A stretch of 64,000 nucleotides of DNA from Streptomyces himalayensis subsp. himalayensis (GCF_013778455.1 NZ_JACEHE010000018.1:62001-126000); one strand, 5' to 3'. Numbered from the stretch's first letter, positions 49,240 through 58,252 are shown. Translations and numbers: made by a program. Notes: generated by a model not told the origin, from the sequence alone.

Positions 49240-50424
49240 TCAGTACGACGCCCGGTGATGCGCCAGTGCGGCGTGCGGATCGCCCTCCGTCCCCGCCGCG
49301 CCCGCCGACGCCGGGTCGGCGTGGACCAGGGCTGCGGACAGCCGGGGTACGGCGTGCAGCAGCGTGTGTTCGGCGGCCACCGCCACCTCGTGGGCGGCCC
49401 GCGCGGTGAGCTCGCCGTCGACCACGACGGCCACCTCGGCGCGCAGCCGGTGGCCGATCCAGCGCAGCCGCAGCTCGCCGACGTCGCGCACGCCCGGCAC
49501 CTCCCGCAGCGCGAGTTCGGCCGCGTCCACCAGCGTCGGGTCGACGGCGTCCATCATGCGCCGGAACACCTCGCGGGCGGCGTCGCGCAAGGCGAACAGG
49601 ATGGCGACGGTGATCAGCAGCCCGACGACCGGGTCCGCCACCGGCAGCCCGGCGGCCACGCCGCCGGCCCCCACCAGCACTGCGAGCGAGGTGAATCCGT
49701 CCGTCCGCGCGTGCAGACCGTCGGCGACCAGGGCCGCGGAACCGATCCGGCGGCCGGTGCGGATGCGGTAGCGGGCCACCCATTCGTTGCCGAGGAAGCC
49801 GATCAGCGCGGCCGCGGCGACGGCCGGCAGGTGCTCGACGTCGCGCGGGTGCAGCAGCCTGTCCACGGCGGTCCAGGCCGCGAAGACGGCCGAGAGCCCG
49901 ATGGTCAGCACGATGACGAGTCCGGCCAGGTCCTCGGCACGGCCGTAGCCGTAGGTGAAGCGGCGGTTGGCGGCGCGCCGGCCGAGCACGAAGGCGATCG
50001 CCAGCGGTACGGAGGTCAGGGCGTCGCCCGCGTTGTGCAGGGTGTCACCCAGCAGCGCAACCGATCCGGAGAGCGCGACGACGACTCCCTGGAGGCATGC
50101 GGTGGCGCCCAGCACGGCGAGCGAGATCCAGAGCGTACGCATTCCGGCCGAGGAGCTCTCCATGGCGCTGTCGACCTTGTCGGCCGCCTCGTGAGAGTGC
50201 GGGGTGACCAAGTGGGCGAGGCGATGGCGGAGTCGGGCCCATCGGGGACCGCCGTGCTCGTGGCGGCGCGCGTGCCCAATGCGACGTGCCTGCTCGTCGC
50301 TGTGGTCGCGCTCATCGCTGTGCCCGTGCTCATGGCTGTGTCCGTGCTCATAGCGGCGCGCGTGCTCGTGGCTGTGGGCGGGCTCATGATCGTGCTCATG
50401 GCTGTGCGCGTAGCGACCGTTCAC
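49240..50424 (-). CDS. Cation diffusion facilitator metal exporter (CzcD/ZitB-like)
   Basis: 394-residue CDF transporter with six transmembrane helices and a C-terminal cytoplasmic metal-binding domain. The intramembrane metal site is recognisable in GDTLHNAGDAL and LVADGLHARTDGF. The N-terminal ~60 residues are very His-rich (HSHEHDHEPAHSHEHARR), as in zinc-exporting CDFs. The start is a GTG at 50424 that directly abuts a palindrome, with no Shine-Dalgarno. It is divergent from a SmtB-type sensor, which should derepress it when zinc, cobalt or nickel is in excess. Confidence 0.9.
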   Translation of the reverse strand: MNGRYAHSHEHDHEPAHSHEHARRYEHGHSHEHGHSDERDHSDEQARRIGHARRHEHGGPRWARLRHRLAHLVTPHSHEAADKVDSAMESSSAGMRTLWISLAVLGATACLQGVVVALSGSVALLGDTLHNAGDALTSVPLAIAFVLGRRAANRRFTYGYGRAEDLAGLVIVLTIGLSAVFAAWTAVDRLLHPRDVEHLPAVAAAALIGFLGNEWVARYRIRTGRRIGSAALVADGLHARTDGFTSLAVLVGAGGVAAGLPVADPVVGLLITVAILFALRDAAREVFRRMMDAVDPTLVDAAELALREVPGVRDVGELRLRWIGHRLRAEVAVVVDGELTARAAHEVAVAAEHTLLHAVPRLSAALVHADPASAGAAGTEGDPHAALAHHRASY

Positions 50425-50444
50425 GTGTGCATACTAATGCACAC
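50425..50444. promoter_or_regulatory. Palindromic operator between the CDF and SmtB-type genes
   Basis: GTGTGCAT-ACTA-ATGCACAC is a perfect 8-bp-arm palindrome that ends 1 bp before the CDF start codon. On the minus strand TAGTAT inside it could be the CDF -10 element, with transcription starting at or near the GTG. Binding here would block that promoter. Confidence 0.6.
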
Positions 50445-50453
50445 ATCGGGGGC

Positions 50454-50481
50454 TTGGCATCTGTTGACCGCGTCCTACGAT
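50454..50481 (+). promoter_or_regulatory. Probable leaderless promoter of the SmtB/ArsR gene
   Basis: TTGGCA (50454-50459) and TACGAT (50476-50481) are separated by 16 bp. The ATG at 50488 comes 6 bp after the -10, so the transcript probably begins at or within a base of the start codon. No Shine-Dalgarno is present, which agrees with a leaderless mRNA. Confidence 0.5.
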
Positions 50482-50487
50482 GGCTCC

Positions 50488-50862
50488 ATGACAGCCACCG
50501 AGGACCGTCCCGCACCTGCACACAAGACGCAGGTGCGGGAGCAGGTGCACCCCAGCGGTGCCGCCCAGTTCGCCGCCGCTGCGAACGTCTTCGGGATGCT
50601 CTCCGACCCGACCCGGCTGCACCTCGTGTGGACGCTCGCCCAGGGCGAGGCGGACGTCAACACGCTGACGGCGGCCAGCGGCGCCGCCCGCCCCGCGGTG
50701 AGCCAGCATCTGGCGAAGCTGCGGCTCACCGGTCTCGTGCAGATGCGCAAGGAGGGGCGGCGTTCGGTCTACGCCCTGCACGACGGGCATCTGCGGCGCC
50801 TCGTCACCGAGGCGCTCAACCACGCCGACCACCTGGTGACGGGCGCACCGCCGCACGACTGA
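50488..50862 (+). CDS. ArsR/SmtB-family metal-sensing repressor
   Basis: 124-residue winged-helix repressor. The recognition helix region is SGAARPAVSQHLAKLRLTGL. The last helix carries a DxHx10HxxH arrangement (Asp99, His101, His112, His115), the alpha-5 site used by SmtB/CzrA-type sensors for zinc or cobalt. The Cys motif of the alpha-3 site is absent. Divergence from a CDF exporter supports a zinc/cobalt/nickel efflux function. Likely releases the shared operator when metal binds. Confidence 0.88.
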   Translation: MTATEDRPAPAHKTQVREQVHPSGAAQFAAAANVFGMLSDPTRLHLVWTLAQGEADVNTLTAASGAARPAVSQHLAKLRLTGLVQMRKEGRRSVYALHDGHLRRLVTEALNHADHLVTGAPPHD

Positions 50863-50893
50863 CCGCCGCACCTCCGAGCCCCCGCAGCCGCAC

Positions 50894-52708
50894 CTACGCG
50901 CTCATGAACTCCCGTACGGCCAGCGCGCGGTCGACGATCCTGACGTCCCCGACCCACGCGTTGAGCAGCTGGTCGAGGACGCCCGCGTACTCGTAACCGC
51001 CCAGCAGCCAGGGCAGACCCCGTGTTGCGACACCCGTGGACACCGCCGTCGGGTTGCGCACCACCGGGCAGCTCTCGATGTACATCGTGGTGTGCCGCCC
51101 GTCGTTGACGACCGCCACGTGCTGCCACCGTCCGAGCGGTGTCTCGTGGCCCCAGTTGGTGATCACGTCGCCGCCGGTGGGCGGGAAGACAGCCCACTGT
51201 GTTTCGCGGTCGTTGGAGAGCGAGAGGGTGGCCGGGGGTTCCTCGGAGCCCTCGGCGGCGCCCGCCCTGCCGAGGATCGCGGACCAGGCGTTGCGTGAGG
51301 CGTCCCAGTCGGCCGGGAGCCGGAAGAAGGCCTCGATGGTGTAGCCGCGCGGGAAGGTGGCGCGGTTCAGCGGGGCGTCATCGGTCGTACGAAGGTATCC
51401 GCCCCGCAGCGGCGGCTTGCCTCCGTCCAGGCGCAGGCTGCCGTGGGCGGGCTGGTCCGGGTGGTGCGCGCTCGACCAGGTGAGGGCGCCGGACGGGCTG
51501 CCGGACACACGAACGGCGCTCAGGTCGTTGCCGTGCCCGGACAGATCGATGACACGGGCGCCGTCGGCGAGCGCCGCGCCCTCCTCGCCGGTGTCGAAGC
51601 GCCAGTACGCGACCGTGCCCGGTATCAGCAGAGCGGAGGCGGGGCGGGCGGGGCGGGCGGGCACCGGGGCGAAGCCCGAGAAGCGCTGCTCGAAGTCGAT
51701 CGCGAGGGAGAACCGGTCGTCGGGACCGGTGAGTTCGATCTCTTCGCGTTCGAGCTCGTTCAGTTCGTCGGCGGCCTTGCTGAGCAGCCAGGGCGAGAAC
51801 GTCTCGACGTCGATCGTGCCGCGGGCGACGTCGAAGTGGTACAGGCGGATCATCGCGGAGCCGCCGTAGTAGCGGTTCTGGTAGTTGGTGAGGTGCAGAT
51901 GGACCTCACGTCCGGCCGCGTTTTTGCGCACGGTGCGGGCGGCGGGCCAGTCGTGGCCGTTGAGGGTCAGGAAGATCTGGTCGTGGGACTCGATGAGCCT
52001 GTCCCACACCTCCTGTCCGTGCGCGCTGAGTCCACCGTCACCCTCCACAAGCTGGTGGGTGGTGAGGATGACCGGCGTCCTGGGATGGTCGGCCAGGACC
52101 TTCTTCGCCCAGTCGTACGCCCCGGACGACGGCCGCCAGTCCAGTGCGAGGACCAGCCACTCGCGTCCGGCGGCCCGGAACACGTGGTACGTGTTGTAAC
52201 CGTCGGGGGTCGCACCGCGGAAGGCGGGCGACGAGGCGAAACGGTCCGGGCCGAACGTGTCGAGATACGGGCTGTCGCCGCGCTGGTCGTCGGTGCTCGA
52301 GCGGATGTCGTGGTTGCCGGCCAGCACGCTGTAGCCGACGCGCCGGTCGTCCAGCAGCTCGAACGCCTTGCCGATCGCAGCGAACTCCTCCGGGCTCCCG
52401 TTCTGCGTGAGGTCGCCCAGGTGGGAGAGGAACACGATGTTCTCGTCACGGCCGCGCTGGAGCAGGTAGCGCAGCGACGCCTCGACGGGGGCGGCCTGGA
52501 TGCTCGGGCCGTCGAAGAGGTACTGCGTGTCCGGCATGACGGCGACCGTGAATCTGGGGCTGTCCGGGTCGGGAGCCCATCTCTCGGCGGCCGCCTGGGC
52601 GGGTACGGCCGCCACTGCGGTGGCCGCACCGGCGAGTGCCGTGGCGGAGAGGAACATACGTCGGTTGAACCCCGGGCGCGGACCCGGTCCCTGGTGCTCT
52701 CGGCACAT
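50894..52708 (-). CDS. Secreted metallophosphoesterase with a LamG-like domain
   Basis: 604-residue exported protein. A Tat-like signal (FNRRMFLSATALAGAA) is followed by a calcineurin-type phosphoesterase domain with DTQY, HLGDLTQNG, LAGNHD, LTTHQ and NGHDW metal motifs. From about residue 370 a concanavalin/LamG-like domain begins (GTVAYWRFDTGEEGAALADG ... WQHVAVVNDGRHTTMYI) that may bind a carbohydrate or surface polymer. It could hydrolyse a phosphodiester or phosphomonoester outside the cell. It is divergent from another Tat-exported phosphoesterase-like protein. The start could be a few residues downstream. Confidence 0.82.
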   Translation of the reverse strand: MCREHQGPGPRPGFNRRMFLSATALAGAATAVAAVPAQAAAERWAPDPDSPRFTVAVMPDTQYLFDGPSIQAAPVEASLRYLLQRGRDENIVFLSHLGDLTQNGSPEEFAAIGKAFELLDDRRVGYSVLAGNHDIRSSTDDQRGDSPYLDTFGPDRFASSPAFRGATPDGYNTYHVFRAAGREWLVLALDWRPSSGAYDWAKKVLADHPRTPVILTTHQLVEGDGGLSAHGQEVWDRLIESHDQIFLTLNGHDWPAARTVRKNAAGREVHLHLTNYQNRYYGGSAMIRLYHFDVARGTIDVETFSPWLLSKAADELNELEREEIELTGPDDRFSLAIDFEQRFSGFAPVPARPARPASALLIPGTVAYWRFDTGEEGAALADGARVIDLSGHGNDLSAVRVSGSPSGALTWSSAHHPDQPAHGSLRLDGGKPPLRGGYLRTTDDAPLNRATFPRGYTIEAFFRLPADWDASRNAWSAILGRAGAAEGSEEPPATLSLSNDRETQWAVFPPTGGDVITNWGHETPLGRWQHVAVVNDGRHTTMYIESCPVVRNPTAVSTGVATRGLPWLLGGYEYAGVLDQLLNAWVGDVRIVDRALAVREFMSA

Positions 52709-53050
52709 GGCCGACTCCGATCTGCCGTTCGGGGGGTGGCTGAATACGCGTACGGGCGCGGCGGACGCCCGCGCAGTGTCACGCAGAGAGGTACGCGGGG
52801 CCGCTGTCGCACAGGCTTACACCCGGGAACGAGGAGGTGTCAGGAGTCCGAAGCGAGCACAGCGATGATGGTCGCGTCGAGCAGCGGAGTCGGGACTCGT
52901 GCCCGGCGGCCCACAGTGGCGCTCCGCTTCCGGGCAAGCGATACGACCCCGGCCCGCCGCCGCGCCCTGACTGTTCACCTCCGCTTCGCCCGACCGCTCT
53001 GGATCACCCGTTACCGTGCGCGGCATCCGCCTCGCCGAAGGAGCTCCGCC
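52709..53050. other. Divergent promoter region of two secreted phosphoesterase genes
   Basis: This 342-bp gap holds no gene. GTTCACCTCCG (52973-52983) followed directly by CTTCGCCCGAC (52984-52994) resembles two 11-nt direct repeat units of a Streptomyces PHO box. It lies 57-78 bp before the PHP gene. A GAAGGAG ribosome site precedes ATG 53051. No promoter could be assigned for the minus-strand gene. Confidence 0.4.
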
Positions 53051-54709
53051 ATGTCCAGACCCCTGCCCGTATGGGCCGACCCGCGGGTGTCCGCGACCTC
53101 GCTCGACGCCCAGGGCCTCAGCCGACGCGGACTGCTGCGCCGGGCAGGGCTGTTCGGCGCCGCGTTCGCGGCCGGCGCGGCGCTGCCGGCGGGCCAGGCG
53201 TACGCCACCACGGGCGGGAACGACCCCGAGCTGGTCTATCTGGTGGGCGACCACCACAACCACACGGTCTACAGCCACGACGCCAAGTACACGTTCTCCC
53301 AGATCGCCGCGGCCGGTGCCGAGTACGGCCTGGACTGGCTGGTGTTCACCGAGCACAGCAACGTCGGGCACGCGAAGTACGGCGCGCAGCTGGAGCACGA
53401 CCAGATCCTCCAGGCCCGCGCCGACAACCCCCGGCAGCTGATCTTCCAGGGCCTGGAGTGGTACATCCCGGGCGCCGAGCACTGCACCGTCTTCACCCCG
53501 CCGGGCCCGAACGAGGTCGACGTACTGACCCGCTTCGAGACGGCGTACGACGGCAAGCTGCTCGGCTACACCGCGGGCGCGCCGAACGACCCCAACACGG
53601 CCCGCAACGAGGCGCACGCCGTCGCGGCCCTCAAGTGGCTCGCCGAACAGCGCCGCACCGGCTACGTCGACGACGTGCTCGTCCTCGCCAACCACCCGCT
53701 GCGGCTCGGCATCGACTCCCCGCACGAGATGCGCAACTGGCGCGACGCAGCCCCCGGCATCATGATCGGCATGGAGGGCGCACCCGGTGCCCAGGGCGCG
53801 GCGCTGCCGGGCTGGCGGGGGACGAACAGCATCCGCGGCGAGTACGAGAACGCTCCCTCGGCCAACTCATGGGCCGGCTATCCTCGCGACGCCTATCTCA
53901 CCTACGGCGGCTTCGACTGGGCGACGGCGACGGTCGGCGGCCTGTGGGACGCGATGCTCGCCGAGGGCAAGCTGTTCACGATCACGTCCAACTCCGACGT
54001 GCACCGGGTCGTGTTCGACACCTGGAAGAACGGCGACTGGCTGCCCGGGCAGAACTTCGACAACACCGGACGCCTCCCGGATCCGGTGAACACGACCGAG
54101 CCGCAGCCCGGTTCCGACTTCTGGCCCGGTCAGTTCAGCCGGACCCACGTGGGCGTGACGCGCTACGGCTACCGCAGTGTGATGGCCGGTCTGCGGGCCG
54201 GCCGGGTGTGGGTCGACCACGGCCACCTCGTGGACGGCATCGACGTACGGGTGCACGGTGCGGACGGCCGGGGCCGGGGTGCCACGCTGGGCGGACGGCT
54301 GCATGTGCGGCGCGGCGAGAAGATCACCCTGTCCGTGACCGTGACGACGGCATCGCGCCGCAACCCGTACGACATCCTGCCCGAGCTCGCCCACGTGGAC
54401 GTGGTACGAGGCGCGGTGCGCGGCCCGGTCGCGGACCGCGACGAGTGGCGGGCGCCCGACACCAGGGTGACGCACACCTGGGACGTGTCGGGGCGTACGG
54501 GCACGTACACCCTCACGCTGCCGATCGGCGCGGCCGAGGAGTCCTTCTACCTGCGGCTGCGCGGCAGCGACGGCAACCGCAACGGCGCGGGATACCTGGG
54601 CGCCGCGATCGACCCGCACGGCCCGCTGACGCACGAGCCGGGCAACGGCAACCCGTGGCTGGACACGTGGTGCTACACGAACCCGGTCTTCGTGGATGTG
54701 GAGGGCTGA
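53051..54709 (+). CDS. Tat-exported PHP-domain phosphoesterase-like protein
   Basis: 552-residue protein. The twin-arginine signal is SRRGLLRRAGLFGAAF with an Ala-rich hydrophobic stretch. The PHP fold is marked by GDHHNHTVYSHD (His-x-His metal motif), FTEHSNVGH, FQGLEWYIPGAEH and ITSNSDVHR. The C-terminal ~150 residues are a beta-rich domain. PHP enzymes hydrolyse phosphoesters with two or three metals; here the site would be extracellular. The gene is followed by a hairpin terminator. Substrate unknown. Confidence 0.82.
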   Translation: MSRPLPVWADPRVSATSLDAQGLSRRGLLRRAGLFGAAFAAGAALPAGQAYATTGGNDPELVYLVGDHHNHTVYSHDAKYTFSQIAAAGAEYGLDWLVFTEHSNVGHAKYGAQLEHDQILQARADNPRQLIFQGLEWYIPGAEHCTVFTPPGPNEVDVLTRFETAYDGKLLGYTAGAPNDPNTARNEAHAVAALKWLAEQRRTGYVDDVLVLANHPLRLGIDSPHEMRNWRDAAPGIMIGMEGAPGAQGAALPGWRGTNSIRGEYENAPSANSWAGYPRDAYLTYGGFDWATATVGGLWDAMLAEGKLFTITSNSDVHRVVFDTWKNGDWLPGQNFDNTGRLPDPVNTTEPQPGSDFWPGQFSRTHVGVTRYGYRSVMAGLRAGRVWVDHGHLVDGIDVRVHGADGRGRGATLGGRLHVRRGEKITLSVTVTTASRRNPYDILPELAHVDVVRGAVRGPVADRDEWRAPDTRVTHTWDVSGRTGTYTLTLPIGAAEESFYLRLRGSDGNRNGAGYLGAAIDPHGPLTHEPGNGNPWLDTWCYTNPVFVDVEG

Positions 54710-54735
54710 CCAGACCCGGGCAACCCGGGCCATCA

Positions 54736-54767
54736 GGCTCGCCGCCCGGCGTGCCGGCCGGCGAGCC
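54736..54767. terminator. Terminator hairpin after the PHP gene
   Basis: GGCTCGCCG-C-CCGGC pairs with GCCGG-C-CGGCGAGCC around a 2-nt loop, giving 14 pairs with one C-C mismatch. It lies 27 bp past the PHP stop codon and also faces the convergent MmyB-like gene. Confidence 0.75.
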
Positions 54768-54807
54768 GCACGACCAGGCGTGGGCTCACCAGGCGGCGGG
54801 CGTGCTC

Positions 54808-55482
54808 CTACGCATCGGCCGCCGTCACCGCCCGCAGATGCGCGCCGCTTCCCCCGGCGTGCCGTCCTCCGCGCGTCCGCGCGCGGGGGGCGCGGCGTGA
54901 CTCCCTCAGCACCAGTGTCATACGCGAATAGCCCAGATTCTGCAGGGTCCTCGGCGTCTCGCCGACGATCCGGCAGTCGGTGCGGCCCCACCGCGGATCG
55001 GGGTGATTCAGCGGCCGTACGGCACCGTCGTGGTGCACGGCCTCCTCGCCCGCCTGCCGGATCCAGCGCGGCAGTCCCTGCTGGTACGCGGCGTCCATGA
55101 TCGGGTCCTGCGCGATGTCCCGGCGGATGGACTGCAGAACGCCGTCCTGGCCGTACCGTTCGACGGCGGCCGCGAAGCCGGCCAGCATCGGCAGGCACCA
55201 GCTCGACTCGTGTTCGGCGAGCACCGTGGCGGCGTCCGGGTGGAACAGGACGAACCGCAGGAAGTTGTGGCGCGGCATGGCCGTGGGATGCGGGCGGACG
55301 CCGCGGAACAGTGCGTCGAACGCCGCGTTGGCGAGGACGACGTCCCACCGGTGGTCGAAGACGAGGGAGGGGTGGGAGACCGCTTCCAGCAGCACGGCGT
55401 AGTCCTGCAGATACGCCTGCGCTTCGAGGCTCGCGGGTTCGGGCTCGGGTGCGGGCCGCAGCCCTCCGGCGTGATGTGGCAT
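54808..55482 (-). CDS. MmyB-like ligand-binding domain protein without HTH
   Basis: 224-residue protein that matches only the C-terminal PAS-like sensory domain of MmyB/XRE regulators: SLVFDHRWDVVLANAAFDAL, NFLRFVLFHPDAATVL and LVLRES at the end of the fold. The usual N-terminal Cro/C1 HTH is absent. It has an Arg/Gly-rich C-terminal tail (RAPRARTRGGRHAGG). It may work as an effector-binding partner of another regulator, or be a remnant. It stands alone between convergent and tandem genes. Confidence 0.7.
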   Translation of the reverse strand: MPHHAGGLRPAPEPEPASLEAQAYLQDYAVLLEAVSHPSLVFDHRWDVVLANAAFDALFRGVRPHPTAMPRHNFLRFVLFHPDAATVLAEHESSWCLPMLAGFAAAVERYGQDGVLQSIRRDIAQDPIMDAAYQQGLPRWIRQAGEEAVHHDGAVRPLNHPDPRWGRTDCRIVGETPRTLQNLGYSRMTLVLRESRRAPRARTRGGRHAGGSGAHLRAVTAADA

Positions 55483-55678
55483 CGGAAGGTCACCCCTCTT
55501 GCGAATGCGGCCCCAGGGCCTTCACGCCGCTCGGCGATCCTGCTACCCCGGCACGACCATGTCAACTATCGTGACATTTACGGCCTGTTGAGGACTGGGT
55601 TCTCGCCACAGCCTGGGCGATGCGCTGGTGTGCGGCGCGGCAGCGCGGCACGGCAGCGGTGCACAGCGACGTGCGACC

Positions 55679-56722
55679 TCATGTCGCGCTGCGCTCACTC
55701 GCCTCCCGCAAATCCCGCTCCACGTCCGGGGAAACGCCGAAATCAGCCGGTCCTTCCGCGACGGGCAAGCCGTCTCGCAACAGCTCCCGCCATCGCTGCC
55801 GGCTCCAGTCCGCCGGCCGCGTCGTGGCCATGAAGTCCTCGACAAGCGAAAGAAACCGCACGGGATCGGCGTGAAACGGAAAGTGCCCCGCCCCCTCGAA
55901 GATCTCCAGCCGGCTCCCCGGCATCGCGGCATGCGCCCCGTGCGCATGCCCCACCGGCACCACACTGTCCCGCGACCCCCACATGAGCATCGTGGGCATG
56001 CCCTCGGTCAGATAGCAGCGGTCTAGCATGGTCACGACCTGTCCGCGCCAGTCGACGACGGCGCGCAACGTGCGGATGAACGCGCTGCGCGACGTGGCGT
56101 CGGGCAGTGCGTCGACGAGCTTGAACAACTCCGAGGCGTCCTGCCCCAGATCGGTGTCCAGCAGCCGCATGAGACGGGCGAAGAGCCCCGCCTGCAGCCG
56201 CATACCGGGCAGCCGAAGCGTCGACAGCAGCAGATCCGCACCCGGCAGGGACACCGCCCGCAGCACGGGGTTGACCTCGCGGCCGACGCCGCCCGCGCTG
56301 ACGAGGATGAGCCGGTCGGTGCGCTCGGGGAACTGGTAGGCGAACTGCATCGCCACGCCGCCGCCGAGCGAGTGCCCGACGAGCGTGGCCCGTTCGATTC
56401 CGAGTACGCCGAGCAGATCCCGCATGCCGTTCGCGTAGGCCGCCACCGAGTAGTCCGCGCGCGGCTTGTCCGACGCGCCGTGGCCGAGGAGATCGGGGGC
56501 GATGACGGTATGGCGACGCGCCAGGCCGGGGATGACCTCCGCCCAAGTGGCGGATGAGTCGCCTATTCCGTGGATGAGCAGTATCGCGGGGCCTTCGCCT
56601 GCGATCCGGTACGCGCGGCGGTAGCCGTGTACGACGCGATGGTGCAGCCGCATCTCTTCCTCGTCCACGGAGCGCAGCCGCCCCGCGCGGTGCTGCGGGC
56701 CCGGGCCTGGTTCGCCGAACAC
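55679..56722 (-). CDS. Alpha/beta hydrolase
   Basis: 347-residue alpha/beta hydrolase. The nucleophile Ser118 lies in VGHSLGGG, the oxyanion HG motif in LLIHGIGDSSATW, the acid in MWGSRDSVVP and His in GAGHFPFH. The GTG at 56722 is chosen because GGAGG lies exactly 7 nt upstream; farther starts lack any site. Broadly resembles carboxylester, haloalkane or lipid hydrolases in Streptomyces. Substrate cannot be named. No signal peptide, so probably cytoplasmic. Confidence 0.82.
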   Translation of the reverse strand: MFGEPGPGPQHRAGRLRSVDEEEMRLHHRVVHGYRRAYRIAGEGPAILLIHGIGDSSATWAEVIPGLARRHTVIAPDLLGHGASDKPRADYSVAAYANGMRDLLGVLGIERATLVGHSLGGGVAMQFAYQFPERTDRLILVSAGGVGREVNPVLRAVSLPGADLLLSTLRLPGMRLQAGLFARLMRLLDTDLGQDASELFKLVDALPDATSRSAFIRTLRAVVDWRGQVVTMLDRCYLTEGMPTMLMWGSRDSVVPVGHAHGAHAAMPGSRLEIFEGAGHFPFHADPVRFLSLVEDFMATTRPADWSRQRWRELLRDGLPVAEGPADFGVSPDVERDLREASERSAT

Positions 56723-57063
56723 GGGCTCGCCTCCGTTCCCTTGCAAGTCCCCGAAAACGCCGTTCTGTTCTGCGGACGGTGGTCCTCCGCCCGCTTCCTT
56801 CGAGCCTAGAAGCCTTGCCGCACAAGGGATTTCAGTGAGGTTTCGCCTCGGATAAACGGCAGCGCTTTCTACGGGCCGGGTCGGCTGGAAGGTGTAAGGG
56901 AACAGGCTGGTCACCAGGCGTTTCCGGGGATTGTCAGTGGCGCAGGGCAAGCTGGGCTGTGACAGAGCGCTGTGCGCCGCTTCGGTACGTCACCGCCGCC
57001 CCTGCGGTACGTCGCCTCGGCGGCGCACGGCCTAAAGCGACGCGATTCGGGGAGAGCCGACCC
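56723..57063. other. Non-coding gap between hydrolase and small-protein genes
   Basis: This 341-bp divergent region has no supported gene. GTGCGCCGC (56972-56980) and GCGGCGCAC (57020-57028) form a perfect 9-bp inverted repeat around 39 nt. Within the loop CGGTACGTC occurs twice (56983-56991 and 57005-57013). These may be regulatory or structural; nothing more can be said. Confidence 0.45.
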
Positions 57064-57300
57064 ATGCAGATGCCCACCGCCGTCCTGACCGGGCACGAGC
57101 GCACCGCAGTCCAGGCGTACCTGCGCCTGCTGCACACCGTCCGCGCCACTCTCGACACGTCGGCGACCACGCCGCGCCCGGTGATCGTCCCGGAAGCCGC
57201 GCTCGCCGACGCCGACCGTGCCCTGGCACTGGCCGGGCTGGCGGGCAACGAGGAGGCGTTCTTCGCGCTGGTGCGCGGCTGGTGCACCGAGGATGGCTGA
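57064..57300 (+). CDS. Small hypothetical protein (78 residues)
   Basis: Starts at ATG 57064, behind GGGGAGA at 7-nt spacing. The protein is helical and soluble: MQMPTAVLTGHERTAVQAYL, then a TTPRPVIVPEAALADADRAL segment and EEAFFALVRGWC at the end. No signal peptide, membrane helix or known motif is seen. The codon usage is typical of the host. It converges on the Lrp gene with only 7 bp between stops. Function unknown. Confidence 0.6.
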   Translation: MQMPTAVLTGHERTAVQAYLRLLHTVRATLDTSATTPRPVIVPEAALADADRALALAGLAGNEEAFFALVRGWCTEDG

Positions 57301-57307
57301 CGAGCCA

Positions 57308-58252
57308 TCAGTCGAGAACTGACGTACCGTCACCCACTCGCCGTGAGACAGCGGCTGCTGGAGAATAGTCCTCCTTCAGCAGTCGCAGATGCGCCCACGA
57401 CTCGACGGACCGCACGCCCGGGACAGCCCGCAGGGTCTCCAGGAAGCGCAGTTCGCCGTCGGCCGACGGACTCGCCGCGGTGCCGATGGCGTCGCAGCGC
57501 CCGATGCTGCTGGCGAGGTACTCCACCTCACGCAGGTCGCGTACGGCAGCGAGCGCCTTGTCCGCCAGCTGACCGTCGAGCGTGAGCTGGAAGCCGCACA
57601 TACGGGTGGCGCCGAGCGCGTCGGGCTGGACGAGCGCACCGATGTGCACGGCACCCGATTCGAGGAGCCGCAGGACGCGGGTGCGTGTGGCACTCGTGGA
57701 CAGGCCGACGGCGGCGCCGAGTTCGGCGAACGGCGTGCGCCCGTCGCGCTGCAGGCGCTCCAGCAGGGCGCGATCGGTGTCGTCGATGGCTGCCGGCTGG
57801 TACGGGCCCGGGGGGAAGTGGGCATGCTGGAGGATCTCGGTGTAGACGGCGGTGCGGGCCTCGCGGACGCCGGGCAGCGCGGCGATCCGGCGTACCGCGT
57901 CGGCGAGTGCGTCGTGATCGGCGCTGCGCAGTTCGGCGACGAGCGGGAAGCGGCCGGCGACGGCCGAGACATAGACGGCGTCACGCATCGCGCACACCTG
58001 CTCGGCGACCGGCAGCACGGGGCCGTCGACGGCTACCGCGACATGGGCGTACGCGGCGAGGCCGAAGACGGAAGGGTGCACGACGCCGGCGATGCTCAGG
58101 ACCTGGGCGTCGAGCAGCCGCTGCAGCCGGGCACGGGCAGCCGGCCGGGAGAGCCCGAGCGCCAGCGAGAGCGCCTCATAGGTGGCCCGGCCGTCCCGGC
58201 GGACCTCTGCCAGCAGCGCCTGGTCGGTGTCGTCGAGCTCGAACTGCGTCAT
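57308..58252 (-). CDS. Double-domain Lrp/AsnC-family regulator
   Basis: 314-residue regulator made of two tandem Lrp units. Unit 1 has HTH YEALSLALGLSRPAARARLQ and a RAM-like sensor domain. Unit 2 starts near residue 155 with IDDTDRALLERLQRDGRTPF, HTH FAELGAAVGLSTSATRTRVL, and a second sensor domain. The start at 58252 has GAGG upstream. It is divergent from the ABC/Rieske operon and probably regulates it in response to an amino acid or related amine. Confidence 0.85.
   Translation of the reverse strand: MTQFELDDTDQALLAEVRRDGRATYEALSLALGLSRPAARARLQRLLDAQVLSIAGVVHPSVFGLAAYAHVAVAVDGPVLPVAEQVCAMRDAVYVSAVAGRFPLVAELRSADHDALADAVRRIAALPGVREARTAVYTEILQHAHFPPGPYQPAAIDDTDRALLERLQRDGRTPFAELGAAVGLSTSATRTRVLRLLESGAVHIGALVQPDALGATRMCGFQLTLDGQLADKALAAVRDLREVEYLASSIGRCDAIGTAASPSADGELRFLETLRAVPGVRSVESWAHLRLLKEDYSPAAAVSRRVGDGTSVLD

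Noticed and set aside
51443..53050. N-terminal extension of the PHP protein into upstream DNA
   Set aside because: The frame is open for 536 further codons but lies antisense to the metallophosphoesterase; the Tat signal and ribosome site support the ATG at 53051.
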